This document shows positions 8,210 to 15,012 of a stretch of DNA of 37,966 nucleotides, one piece after another (position 1 is the stretch's first letter; every line of letters starts with the position of its first letter). The translations under genes and the position numbers were made by a program. Origin of the DNA: Cellulomonas sp. B6 (GTDB taxonomy: Bacteria > Actinomycetota > Actinomycetes > Actinomycetales > Cellulomonadaceae); the NCBI RefSeq assembly GCF_001462455.1, contig NZ_LNTD01000117.1, forward strand, positions 1-37,966, given 5' to 3'. The notes beneath the pieces are model-generated. The model saw nothing but the letters and a program-made list of their open reading frames with translations, searched no databases and was not told the origin of the DNA.

Positions 8210-8773
8210 ATGACCACCCGCGTCCACGAGTTCGACTGGCCGGACCGCGTCGTCGTCGGCACCGTGGGCCGCCCCGGCGAGCGCACGTTCTACCTGCAGG
8301 CACGCATGGGCTCCCGGTCGTCGAGCGTCGTGCTGGAGAAGCAGCAGTCCGCCGCGCTCGCCGACCTCATCGAGGAGCTGCTCGACGACCTCGCGAACGA
8401 CGCGGACAACCCCGTCTCCGTCCCGCGCGAGACCCCGCCCGAGCTCGTCGACGACGACCCGCTGGACCCGCCCGACGACGCGCTGTTCCGCACCGGGACG
8501 ATGCGCCTGGGCTGGGACCCGCGGACGATGCAGGTGGTCGTCGAGGCGTTCCCGCTGCAGGAGGCGCCGGACGACGACGACCCGCTCGCCCTCGCGGACG
8601 ACGACGAGGACGAGCCCGACGAGGCGCTGCTGGTGCGCATGCCCGTCGGCACGGCGCGCGCGTTCGTGCAGCGCACGCGACGGATCGTCGAGGCGGGCAG
8701 GCCCACGTGCGCGCGCTGCGGTGAGCCGATCGACCCCGACGGGCACGTCTGCGGCTCGCCCGACGGCGCGTGA
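8210..8773 (+). CDS. DUF3090 family protein
   Basis: An acidic cytoplasmic protein of 187 residues matching DUF3090 (the TIGR03847-type conserved hypothetical of actinobacteria). Typical blocks are visible: GRPGERTFYLQAR near the start, SSVVLEKQQSAALADLIEELL, then MRLGWDPRTMQVVVEAF. A very acidic loop (DDDDP ... DDDEDEPDE, about residues 125-143) follows, then VGTARAFVQRTRRIVEAGRP. The C-terminus carries a CARCGEPIDPDGHVC knuckle that may bind zinc. Function is unknown. It sits between the histidine phosphatase and SCO1664 and its stop overlaps the next start, so it is probably made in step with SCO1664. Confidence 0.9.
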   Translation: MTTRVHEFDWPDRVVVGTVGRPGERTFYLQARMGSRSSSVVLEKQQSAALADLIEELLDDLANDADNPVSVPRETPPELVDDDPLDPPDDALFRTGTMRLGWDPRTMQVVVEAFPLQEAPDDDDPLALADDDEDEPDEALLVRMPVGTARAFVQRTRRIVEAGRPTCARCGEPIDPDGHVCGSPDGA

Positions 8774-9552
8774 CCGACCCGGACGACGCGCGCGACGTCG
8801 ACGCCCTCGACGGCGAGCTGGTGGTCGTCGGCCGTGTGACCACGGCGTCGAACGCGACGTTCGTCGGCACGGTCGGCGACGTGCAGGTCGTCTACAAGCC
8901 CGTCGCGGGCGAGCAGCCGCTGTGGGACTTCCCCGACGGCACGCTGGCCCGGCGCGAGGTCGCGACGTACCGCGTGTCGCAGACGCTGGGCTGGGGCGTC
9001 GTGCCGCGCACGTGGCTGCGCGACGGGCCGCTGGGCCCCGGCATGGTGCAGCTCTGGCAGGACGCCGACCCGGAGCAGGACCCCGTCGACGTCGTCCCGA
9101 CGACGGCCGTGCCGCCCGGGTGGCGCACGGTCCTGGAGGGCGCCGACGAGCGCGGCCGCCCCGTGGCCGTCGTCCACGAGGACTCCCCCGCGCTGCGCCG
9201 CATGGCCGTGCTCGACGTGCTCGTCAACAACGCCGACCGCAAGGGCGGGCACGTGCTGCCCGTCGCGGGCGGCCACCGGTACGGCGTCGACCACGGCGTC
9301 ACGTTCCACACCGAGCCCAAGCTGCGGACCGTGCTGTGGGGCTGGGTGGGCGAGGACCTCGACGCGCAGGAGCGCGCGGGCGTCGAGCGTGTGCTCGACG
9401 GGGTGAGGGGCGCGCTCGGTGAGGAGCTGGCCGCGCTGCTGGACGGGGCCGAGGTCGACGCGCTGGTCGCGCGCTGCGAGCGGCTGCTCGCGAGCGGGCG
9501 CTTCCCCGGGCCGGAGGCGGCGTCGTCGCCGGTGCCGTGGCCGCTGTTCTGA
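8770..9552 (+). CDS. SCO1664 family protein
   Basis: A 260-residue member of the SCO1664 family (TIGR03843-type), which resembles the PI3/4-kinase fold. Visible features: a nucleotide-site-like lysine in VVYKPVAGEQPLWDFPDGT, the family block LARREVATYRVSQTLGWG, a catalytic-loop-like LVNNADRKGGHVL, and GVDHGVTFH where the metal-binding Asp would be. This pattern (Lys, NNxDRK, DHG) suggests a kinase or AMPylase-like activity, but none is established for the family. GTG at 8770 overlaps the DUF3090 stop (GTGA). It is the last gene of the cluster, and the mshC gene that often follows is absent: a convergent gene begins beyond a strong hairpin. Confidence 0.88.
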   Translation: MTDPDDARDVDALDGELVVVGRVTTASNATFVGTVGDVQVVYKPVAGEQPLWDFPDGTLARREVATYRVSQTLGWGVVPRTWLRDGPLGPGMVQLWQDADPEQDPVDVVPTTAVPPGWRTVLEGADERGRPVAVVHEDSPALRRMAVLDVLVNNADRKGGHVLPVAGGHRYGVDHGVTFHTEPKLRTVLWGWVGEDLDAQERAGVERVLDGVRGALGEELAALLDGAEVDALVARCERLLASGRFPGPEAASSPVPWPLF

Positions 9553-9615
9553 GCCGGCCCGCCGCGCACGCGCGGTCCCGCGTCGCCGCCCGGCGGTCAC
9601 ACCCGGCGGTCACAC

Positions 9616-9684
9616 CGACGGACACTCCCCGGGTCGACGGACACCTGCGCCCACGTGTCCGTCGACCCGTACCGCTGTCCGTCG
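9616..9684. repeat. CGACGGACAC word, four copies
   Basis: CGACGGACAC is at 9616-9625 and 9635-9644 and its reverse complement is at 9655-9664. A one-mismatch copy, CTGTCCGTCG, is at 9675-9684. All lie in the 165-bp gap between two convergent genes. Copies 2 and 3 form the arms of the hairpin annotated separately. Confidence 0.65.
9630..9669. terminator. Strong bidirectional hairpin between convergent genes
   Basis: A perfect 15-bp inverted repeat: the left arm 9630-9644 (CGGGTCGACGGACAC) pairs with 9655-9669, with a 10-nt loop. It sits between SCO1664 (ending 9552) and the minus-strand gene ending at 9718. It has no T-tracts and should terminate transcription from both sides. Confidence 0.75.
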
Positions 9685-9717
9685 ACGCGTGGGGGTCCGT
9701 GGACGGGCGACCGTGCG

Positions 9718-10569
9718 TCAGGAGGCTGGTTCGACCGGGCCGTCGCGGCCGGCGAGCAGGTCGCCGCACGAGACCTCCTGAGCGGTCGTGACCACCGGAT
9801 CGTCCGCGGCGGCGCCCGTCGCGACCTGCTCCGACGCGCCGTTGCGCGCGGTGCGCCCGCCGTCGCCGAGGTCGACCCACGTGCGCGTGACCGTGAACTC
9901 GCCGCCGTCGGCGCTCACCGCGTCGAGGCCCGCGAGGCGCAGCGCGCCGCCGTCCTGCGTGCACCCGACGCCCGTGCCCTGCCCCGCGAACCCGCGGTCG
10001 AACGTGTAGGCCTGGCCCTGCGCGTTGGTGAGCGCCACGAGCCCGCAGTCGGCGACCGACCACAGCCGGGCCTCGCGCCCGAGGTCGACGAGAACGACCG
10101 GGATCCCGTCGGCCTGGACGCGCTGCACGACGGCCGACGCGGGCACCGGGCTCGCGGAGTCGATCGCGGCGGAGAACGTGGCGCCCGACGCGGTGGTCAC
10201 GCCGATGCGGCGGTCGGCGCCGCCCGTGAGCCACGCCTGGTCGGGGCGGCCGTCGCCGTCGACGTCGACGACCTCGCGGACGTCCGCGCCGGCGGGCGGG
10301 CCGTCACCCGTCGGTGCGCAGCCGGCGGTCGCGGTCGGTGACGTGGGCGGTGCCGTGCTCGGGCTCGTCGTGGGGCTCGCCGTCGCGGTGGGCGTCGCGG
10401 GCGGCGTCGCCGACGGGGACGGGGCCGCCGTGCCGTCGTCACCGCCGCGCGTCAGCAGCAGCGCGACGACGACGCCGACGAGCACGACGACCGCGACGGC
10501 CCACGGCCACCACGGCGCACGCCGCGCGGGACCGGGACCGGGTGCGGCGGGGGCTGCGGGGCTGCTCAT
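9718..10569 (-). CDS. Membrane-anchored FG-GAP/VCBS-like protein
   Basis: A 283-residue protein. It has a short Pro/Ala-rich cytoplasmic start (MSSPAAPAAPGPGPARR), one membrane segment (about residues 20-40, WPWAVAVVVLVGVVVALLL), a long Thr/Pro/Ser linker (to about residue 85), and an extracytoplasmic domain of about 200 residues. That domain opens with REVVDVDGDGRPDQAWLTGG, which matches the DxDxDGxxD calcium-loop signature of FG-GAP/VCBS repeats. The remainder has several beta-rich blocks and paired cysteines. The ligand or partner is unknown. I took the ATG at 10569 because the membrane segment follows at the right distance and a TAGGCA promoter element ends 7 nt upstream. The long frame continues upstream only as a shadow of tag on the other strand. 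Confidence 0.75.
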   Translation of the reverse strand: MSSPAAPAAPGPGPARRAPWWPWAVAVVVLVGVVVALLLTRGGDDGTAAPSPSATPPATPTATASPTTSPSTAPPTSPTATAGCAPTGDGPPAGADVREVVDVDGDGRPDQAWLTGGADRRIGVTTASGATFSAAIDSASPVPASAVVQRVQADGIPVVLVDLGREARLWSVADCGLVALTNAQGQAYTFDRGFAGQGTGVGCTQDGGALRLAGLDAVSADGGEFTVTRTWVDLGDGGRTARNGASEQVATGAAADDPVVTTAQEVSCGDLLAGRDGPVEPAS

Positions 10570-10576
10570 GCACCCC

Positions 10577-10582
10577 TGCCTA
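10577..10582 (-). promoter_or_regulatory. Probable leaderless -10 element for the FG-GAP-like gene
   Basis: On the minus strand TAGGCA is followed by 7 nt and the ATG at 10569. It is one base off the TAnnnT pattern but has the same spacing as the other leaderless starts here. Confidence 0.4.
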
Positions 10583-10707
10583 CTCCGGTTGCCCGGGGCA
10601 CGCACCTCGGACGAGCCCCGCGCGGCGCCCGGCCGACCCCGGTCCCGCGCGGCCTCGCGCTCTCCCCAGCCCGAGCGACGATCCACCCGGGTGTGGGCGG
10701 GACGGGC

Positions 10708-10713
10708 CAGACT
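10708..10713 (+). promoter_or_regulatory. Possible leaderless -10 element for tag
   Basis: CAGACT ends 6 nt before the ATG at 10720, and no Shine-Dalgarno is present. It is weaker than the others because the first base is C. Confidence 0.35.
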
Positions 10714-10719
10714 CGGGCC

Positions 10720-11328
10720 ATGACGACGACCGCGCCCTCCCCCGACGCGACACCCGCACCACCACCGGCCCCGGACGAGCCGTTCCGGTGCTTCGGCGGC
10801 GGCGACGCGCTGTACTCCGCGTACCACGACGACGAGTGGGGCGTCCCGGTCCACGACGAGCACGCGCTGTACGAGCGGATCTCGCTCGAGGCGTTCCAGT
10901 CGGGGCTGTCGTGGCTGACGATCCTGCGCAAGCGCCCCGGGTTCCGGGCGGCGTTCGCGGGCTTCGACCCCGAGGTCGTCGCGGCCTTCGGCGAGGACGA
11001 CGTCGCACGCCTGATGGCGGACGCGGGGATCGTGCGCAACCGCGCCAAGGTCGACGCGACGATCGCGAACGCCCGCGCGCTGCTCGCGCTGCACGAGGCG
11101 GGCCGCACGCTCGACGAGGTGCTGTGGTCGCACGCCCCCACGGCGCCCCGCGAGCGCCCGCGCACCTACGCCGACGTGCCCGCACGGACGCCCGAGTCGG
11201 CCGCGCTGGCCAAGGAGCTCAAGTCGCTCGGCTTCCGGTTCGTCGGTCCGACCACGGCCTACGCGGCGATGCAGGCGTGCGGCGTGGTCGACGACCACCT
11301 CGCCGGGTGCGTCGTCGTGACCGGGTGA
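10720..11328 (+). CDS. tag: DNA-3-methyladenine glycosylase I
   Basis: A 202-residue base-excision repair enzyme that removes 3-methyladenine from alkylated DNA. It matches Tag along its length: RCFGGGDALYSAYHDDEWG (Cys24 and His36, the first pair of the zinc snap), FQSGLSWLTILRKRPGFRAAF, AGIVRNRAKVDATIANA and FVGPTTAYAAMQACGVVDDH. The C-terminal DDHLAGC supplies the second His and Cys zinc ligands. The first 20 residues are a Pro/Ala/Thr tail not found in E. coli Tag. ATG 10720 is preferred over an ATG nine codons upstream because it keeps the tail short and has a promoter-like CAGACT at the leaderless distance. It is divergent from the FG-GAP-like gene and appears monocistronic. Confidence 0.95.
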   Translation: MTTTAPSPDATPAPPPAPDEPFRCFGGGDALYSAYHDDEWGVPVHDEHALYERISLEAFQSGLSWLTILRKRPGFRAAFAGFDPEVVAAFGEDDVARLMADAGIVRNRAKVDATIANARALLALHEAGRTLDEVLWSHAPTAPRERPRTYADVPARTPESAALAKELKSLGFRFVGPTTAYAAMQACGVVDDHLAGCVVVTG

Positions 11329-11424
11329 CGGTGCGTCCCCCGGGCGGCGCGCCCACTGCTCCTGTGGAGTGACGCGCGGGGTGAACAAGCGTCCGGCGAG
11401 GGGTGGGACCCTTCCCACCGCCGC

Positions 11425-11430
11425 TAGGGT
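11425..11430 (+). promoter_or_regulatory. Leaderless -10 element for the small ORF
   Basis: TAGGGT ends 7 nt before the ATG at 11438. Just upstream, GGTGGGA and TCCCACC (11402-11419) form a short inverted repeat that could be an operator. Confidence 0.5.
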
Positions 11431-11437
11431 CGCCCCC

Positions 11438-11656
11438 ATGACCCACCACGCGCACCCGGACGGGCAGCACGACCCCGTGCAGGCCGCGCACGAGGCGTGG
11501 TGGACGGCGGGCGAGGCCGACCCGCAGGTGCTCGCGGCCGTGCACGAGGGCCTGCACGACGTCCCGGTGATGACCCCGGCGTCGTCGTGGTTCGGCCTGC
11601 CGCACCAGCGCACGGCACGCGAGGCGCTGCCCTCGCTCCACCGCCGGCGCCGCTGA
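11438..11656 (+). CDS. Small hypothetical protein (72 aa)
   Basis: A 72-residue His-rich protein (MTHHAHPDGQHDP at the start, HRRRR at the end). It has a predicted helical centre, AHEAWWTAGEADPQVLAAVH, and no signal peptide or membrane segment. I do not recognise the family. The reading is supported by a TAGGGT promoter element at the leaderless spacing, by the lack of a competing ORF on either strand, and by codon third positions that are mostly G/C. The central VPVMTPASSWFGLPHQRTA looks structured rather than random. It stands alone between tag and the secreted repeat-protein gene. The upstream in-frame ATG-like extension (to 11369) is unlikely to be coding. Confidence 0.55.
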   Translation: MTHHAHPDGQHDPVQAAHEAWWTAGEADPQVLAAVHEGLHDVPVMTPASSWFGLPHQRTAREALPSLHRRRR

Positions 11657-11710
11657 CGCACCCCCGGGGCGTCCCGGGACCTCGGCGCGCGACGAGTTTC
11701 TCCGACCGGC

Positions 11711-11738
11711 TCCACACATCGGGCGTGGGCCGCGTCTT
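11711..11738 (+). promoter_or_regulatory. Possible ECF-type promoter for the repeat/amidoligase/sigma unit
   Basis: CGTCTT at 11733-11738 resembles the CGTC -10 core of ECF sigma promoters. Seventeen nt upstream lies TCCAC (11711-11715), a poor match to the AAC-type -35. It is listed because the operon encodes a SigE-family sigma factor that could act on itself and because the better ECF-like promoter at 34940-34967 has the same spacing. Weak on its own. Confidence 0.25.
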
Positions 11739-11776
11739 GAGAGGGCACGCATCCGCACCCCCTCCCGGAGGACCCG

Positions 11777-12343
11777 ATGAGCCCGAGCACCCGCACCACC
11801 CGTCGCACCCGTGGTCGTCGCACCGCCGCCGTCGCCGTGATCGCCGCGACGCTCACGGTCGGCGGCGCCGGCGCCGCCCTCGCCGCGAACCCGTACTCCT
11901 CGGCCACGCGGGCCGTCGAGGACGCGCTCGGCGCGGTCGGCCTGGAGTGGTCGGCCATGCCCGAGGGCTACACCCGCGAGCAGTACGAGGCGTTCTGGGG
12001 CGCGGGCTACACCTCCGCCGACGCCGAGGCCCTCGCCGTGCTGTGGGGCTCCGACGTCACAACGGCGAAGGCCCGCGCGGGCCAGGCCCTGATCGACGGT
12101 GAGGAGGTTCCCGTGCCGCCCAGCACGGCGCCCGGCTCCGAGGACCCGGCCGCGGGCGACGCGGCCGCCGTCGAGGCCCGGCTCGACGCGTTCTGGGACG
12201 CGGGCTACACCTACGGTGACGCCGAGGCCCTCGCGGCGCTGTGGGGCACGGACCTCTCGCAGACCAAGGCGCGCGCCGGCCAGGCCCTGATCGACGGGCA
12301 GACCCTCCCCGTCGCGCCCGGCACGACGACCTCCGCCTCCTGA
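11777..12343 (+). CDS. Secreted protein with two copies of a ~45-residue repeat
   Basis: A 188-residue exported protein. The signal peptide covers residues 1-37 (basic TRTTRRTRGRR, hydrophobic core, AALA-AN cleavage), so the mature part should be released outside the membrane. A conserved block NPYSSATRAVEDALGAVG (38-55) and EWSAMPEGYTREQ (57-69) precede two repeats at about 70-114 and 136-180. Each repeat reads xAFWxAGYTxxDAEALA, then LWGxD, then KARAGQALIDG and PV. The spacer between them is Pro/Ala/Glu-rich. I do not recognise the repeat as a named domain; it is probably two helices plus a turn. A protein with the same blocks is encoded four genes on (14119-14865). GGAGGA at 11767-11772 supports the start. 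The amidoligase gene follows after 37 nt. Confidence 0.75.
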   Translation: MSPSTRTTRRTRGRRTAAVAVIAATLTVGGAGAALAANPYSSATRAVEDALGAVGLEWSAMPEGYTREQYEAFWGAGYTSADAEALAVLWGSDVTTAKARAGQALIDGEEVPVPPSTAPGSEDPAAGDAAAVEARLDAFWDAGYTYGDAEALAALWGTDLSQTKARAGQALIDGQTLPVAPGTTTSAS

Positions 12344-12380
12344 CCCGCCCGCCCGGCACCACCGACGAGACGAGGACCGT

Positions 12381-13520
12381 GTGGACGAGCTGACGCTGCG
12401 GACCGGGTTCGAGATCGAGCTGCTCGCACCCGTGGGGTCCGACCGGCGCACGCTGGCGGACGTCCTGGCCGCGCGCCGCGGCGGGTCCGTGCACCGCACG
12501 TTCCACACGGACAGCGAGCCGTCGGCGGTGCCGGGCGTCGGGGTGTTCCGGCACCTGTCGCCCGCGTTCGACGTGGTCGGTCCGGCGGGCGAGCCCGTCG
12601 CCCGGCTGGTCGACGACATCACGATCGTCGCCGACCTGCCCCGGCCGGGAGCAGGCACGACGACCGGCGCTCCGATCGACCTTGCGACCGGCACGACGGC
12701 CGGCACGACGGTCGGCACGCCCAGCGGCTGGTACCGCCTGCTGTCGGACGACGCGCGCCTGCTGCGGCTCGTCGAGCGGCTGGCCGACCCGCACGCGCCG
12801 ATGGCGACGGTGCTCGACCCGGTCGCCGACCTGTTCGGCGTCCGGGCCGACGTGCTGCCCGCGGCGACGCGGGTCAACGACCCGACGGGGGCGACCGTGG
12901 CGGTCGCGATGCCGCTGCCCGTCGGTCGCGAGCGCCCGTGCGAGATCGTCACCCCGCCGCTCGTGCAGGGCCACCTGCGTGCGCTCGAGGCGCTGCTGGG
13001 GCCCGCGCGGGAGCTCGGGTTCACGGTGCCGCAGGAGGCGGCCGTGCACGTGCACGTCGACGGGGCACCGTTCCGCGACCCGGCCGCGTTCGCCAACCTC
13101 GTGCGGCTGTTCGCGCACTGGCGCGAGCCGTTGTGGGCGGCGCTCGGCACCAACCCCGCGTGCCGGCGGCTCGCCCCGCTGCCGGACGCGCTCGTCGAGC
13201 TCGTCGAGCAGCCGTGGGAGGACGCCGACGGACGGACGGGGTGGCAGCGGCTCCAGGAGGCGGCGCGCGCCGCGGGCGTCACCAAGTACGCCGACGTCAA
13301 CCTCGCGCAGCTCGTCGCGGCGCGGCCGCTGCGGGACACGGTCGAGGTGCGGATCCTGCCCGGCGACGCCGACGCGCACGCGATCGTGCGCCGCGCCGCG
13401 ATCGTCGAGCAGCTGCTGCTGCGCTGCCTCGACCCCGCGCCGGTGCCACGTCCCGGCTCCGACGCCGTGCACGACCCTGCCGCGGCCCTCGCCGACCTGG
13501 CGGCGGTGGTCGCCCGATGA
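12381..13520 (+). CDS. Putative amidoligase (PF12224-like)
   Basis: A 379-residue cytoplasmic protein resembling the putative amidoligase family, related to the glutamine synthetase/gamma-glutamyl-cysteine synthetase fold. Visible hallmarks: an N-terminal TGFEIELLAP (Glu11, Glu13), HTDSEPS, the block RPCEIVTPPL (Glu188), then AAVHVHVDGAPF (His223, His225). Later come TKYADVNLAQL and DTVEVRILPGDADA. Enzymes of this fold use ATP to join an amine to a carboxylate; characterised relatives modify peptides or small molecules, but no substrate is known here. Residues 90-115 are a Gly/Thr-rich insert. The GTG start has GAGGA upstream. The stop overlaps the sigma-factor start (ATGA), which ties the enzyme tightly to a regulator. 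Gamma-glutamyl ligase activity is the main alternative. Confidence 0.72.
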   Translation: MDELTLRTGFEIELLAPVGSDRRTLADVLAARRGGSVHRTFHTDSEPSAVPGVGVFRHLSPAFDVVGPAGEPVARLVDDITIVADLPRPGAGTTTGAPIDLATGTTAGTTVGTPSGWYRLLSDDARLLRLVERLADPHAPMATVLDPVADLFGVRADVLPAATRVNDPTGATVAVAMPLPVGRERPCEIVTPPLVQGHLRALEALLGPARELGFTVPQEAAVHVHVDGAPFRDPAAFANLVRLFAHWREPLWAALGTNPACRRLAPLPDALVELVEQPWEDADGRTGWQRLQEAARAAGVTKYADVNLAQLVAARPLRDTVEVRILPGDADAHAIVRRAAIVEQLLLRCLDPAPVPRPGSDAVHDPAAALADLAAVVAR

Positions 13521-14122
13521 GCACCTGGACCGGCACGGTCGGGCCCGACACCGCGTCCGTCCCGCACGTGGGCTCGCCGACCGAAGGGCCGACCGGCGGC
13601 CCGGCCGCGACCGCCGACGGCCGGGCGCTCGACGACGTCGTCCGCACGCACCTGCCGGGCCTGCTGCGGTACGCGACCGTGCTCACGGGTGACGGGCACA
13701 CCGCGGCCGACCTCGTGCAGGAGGTGCTGCTGCGGGCGCACGTGCGCTGGAAGCGGATCGCGCTGCTCGACCGGCCGGACCTCTACCTGCGACGCATGGT
13801 GACCAACGAGCACCTGTCGTGGCGGCGGCGATGGCACGTGCGCACGGTGCACCCCGCCGACGACGACGTCCTCGCCCACCACGCCGCGCCGCAGCCCGAC
13901 CACGCCGACACGGTCGTGCAGGACGACGCGATGTGGCGGCACCTCGCGGCGCTGCCGCCCCGCCAGCGCACGGTCCTCGTGCTGCGGTACTACGAGGGCC
14001 TGTCCGACGCCGAGATCGCGACGGTCCTCGACACCTCGGGCGCGACCGTGCGCTCGCACGCCTCCCGTGCGCTGCAGGCGCTGCGCCGGACCGACCTGAC
14101 GACCCCTCCGGAGACCCGATGA
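13517..14122 (+). CDS. SigE-family RNA polymerase sigma factor
   Basis: A 201-residue group-4 sigma factor. The first ~40 residues are a variable tail. Region 2 spans about 45-110 (LPGLLRYATVLTGDGHTAADL, then VQEVLLRAHVRWKRI). A short linker leads to region 4 (about 143-192), with LPPRQRTVLVLRYYEGLSDAE and a helix-turn-helix IATVLDTSGATVRSHASRAL. The YATVLTGD and LVQEVLLRAH pattern is typical of the actinobacterial SigE-like subfamily. It is translationally coupled on both sides: its ATG overlaps the amidoligase stop and its stop overlaps the next ATG. By analogy with other group-4 sigmas, the following membrane protein may hold it inactive. The targets are unknown. Confidence 0.9.
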   Translation: MSTWTGTVGPDTASVPHVGSPTEGPTGGPAATADGRALDDVVRTHLPGLLRYATVLTGDGHTAADLVQEVLLRAHVRWKRIALLDRPDLYLRRMVTNEHLSWRRRWHVRTVHPADDDVLAHHAAPQPDHADTVVQDDAMWRHLAALPPRQRTVLVLRYYEGLSDAEIATVLDTSGATVRSHASRALQALRRTDLTTPPETR

Positions 14123-14865
14123 ACGCGCACCGTGCCGCGGGAGACCCCCGGCCGCACCCGACCCCCACCGACGACGAGCTCGCGGAGCGCATCACGCGTG
14201 CGCTGCACGCCCGTGCCGCGGCGCAGGCCACCGACGTGGACGCGCTGACCGCGCGTCTGCACGCCGAGGCCGCCCGACGCGCCGGGCAGCCGGCGCCCGT
14301 CGTCGCGCTGCGCCGCGGCGGGCGCGTCGTCGCCGCGGGGCTGGTGACCGGCACGCTGGCGGTGGCCGGCGCGGGAGCGGCTGCCGCCGCCGACCCGTAC
14401 TCGCCGGTCGCGCGCGCGGTCGAGACGGCGGCGCAGGCGGTCGGGATCCAGTGGTCGGCGATGCCCGAGGGGTACACACGCGAGCAGCACGACGCGGTGT
14501 GGGCCGCCTACGAGGTCGAGGACGTCGAGCGGCTGAGCGCGCTGTGGCAGACGGACCCGATCGAGACCAAGGCGCGCGCGGGTCAGATGCTGCTCGACGG
14601 CGAGGTGCCGCCGGTGGCGCCGCGGACGGGCGCCACGGCGCCGACGCCGGACCCGTCCGCCGAGGAGGCGGCGCTCGAGGCGTACTGGGCGTCGGGCTAC
14701 ACGACGCAGGACGCCGAGGCGCTGAGCGACCTGTGGCACGTCGAGCTGACCGAGGCGAAGGCCCGCGCGGGGCAGCTGCTGGTGGAGGGTCAGCCGGTGC
14801 CGGTGGCGCCGAGCGGCGCGTCGGAGGGCGCCGGCGCCACGGACCGGGCGACACCGTCTCACTGA
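14119..14865 (+). CDS. Membrane protein sharing the repeat; possible anti-sigma partner
   Basis: A 248-residue bitopic protein. A cytoplasmic part (1-68) contains helical DDELAERITRALHARAAAQA and is about the size of an anti-sigma domain. One membrane segment follows (about 69-91), then an outside part. The outside part begins DPYSPVARAVETAAQAVG and QWSAMPEGYTREQ, then two repeat copies at about 124-168 and 186-231, ending KARAGQMLLDG ... and KARAGQLLVEG ... PVAP. These match the secreted protein at 11777, so the two genes are paralogous outside the membrane. Position directly after a sigma gene with an ATGA overlap suggests control of that sigma. No zinc-binding HxxxCxxC anti-sigma motif is present, so the anti-sigma role is inference only. 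Confidence 0.75.
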   Translation: MNAHRAAGDPRPHPTPTDDELAERITRALHARAAAQATDVDALTARLHAEAARRAGQPAPVVALRRGGRVVAAGLVTGTLAVAGAGAAAAADPYSPVARAVETAAQAVGIQWSAMPEGYTREQHDAVWAAYEVEDVERLSALWQTDPIETKARAGQMLLDGEVPPVAPRTGATAPTPDPSAEEAALEAYWASGYTTQDAEALSDLWHVELTEAKARAGQLLVEGQPVPVAPSGASEGAGATDRATPSH

Positions 14866-14875
14866 ACGAGAAGCG

Positions 14876-14906
14876 CTGTCCGCCATCCGGGCATGGCCGC
14901 TAGCAT
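14876..14906 (+). promoter_or_regulatory. Probable promoter of the met riboswitch transcript
   Basis: TAGCAT (14901-14906) is a good -10 element. A CTGTCC (14876-14881), a weak -35, lies 19 nt upstream. Transcription would begin near 14912, just before the SAM aptamer. Confidence 0.5.
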
Positions 14907-14911
14907 CGTCG

Positions 14912-15008
14912 GCGACCATCCAGAGCGGCTGAGAGACCTGGCTCCGCGACGCCGCAGCAACCCCCCTCCACGCGAGGGTGTGGGTGCTTCCGCCAGGAAC
15001 GATGGAGT
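14912..15008 (+). promoter_or_regulatory. SAM riboswitch (SAM-I/S-box type)
   Basis: The conserved S-box segments are present in order: ATCCAGAG with GGCTGAGAGACCTGGC (14918-14942), GCAGCAACCC (14954-14963), GGTGCTTCCGCCAGGAAC (from 14983) and a closing GATGG. P1 is formed by CCATC (14916-14920) and GATGG (15001-15005). The right arm of P1 runs into GGAG (15004-15007), the Shine-Dalgarno of the leader peptide that starts at 15013. No terminator hairpin follows. The likely mechanism is translational: SAM closes P1 and hides the ribosome site. The genes downstream (metF, metE) make methionine, the precursor of SAM, which fits negative feedback. Confidence 0.9.
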
Positions 15009-15012
15009 GACG

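Noticed and set aside
4387-8286. A 1299-codon minus-strand ORF opposite hrpA and the phosphatase gene
   Set aside because: It is the antisense frame of real genes with strong motifs; its product is Arg/Val/His-rich with no domain. High GC removes stop codons from such frames.
11219-14059. A 946-codon minus-strand ORF opposite tag end, the repeat protein, amidoligase and sigma genes
   Set aside because: It runs through several real genes on the other strand, including their promoters and start sites, and encodes Arg/Ser-rich noise.
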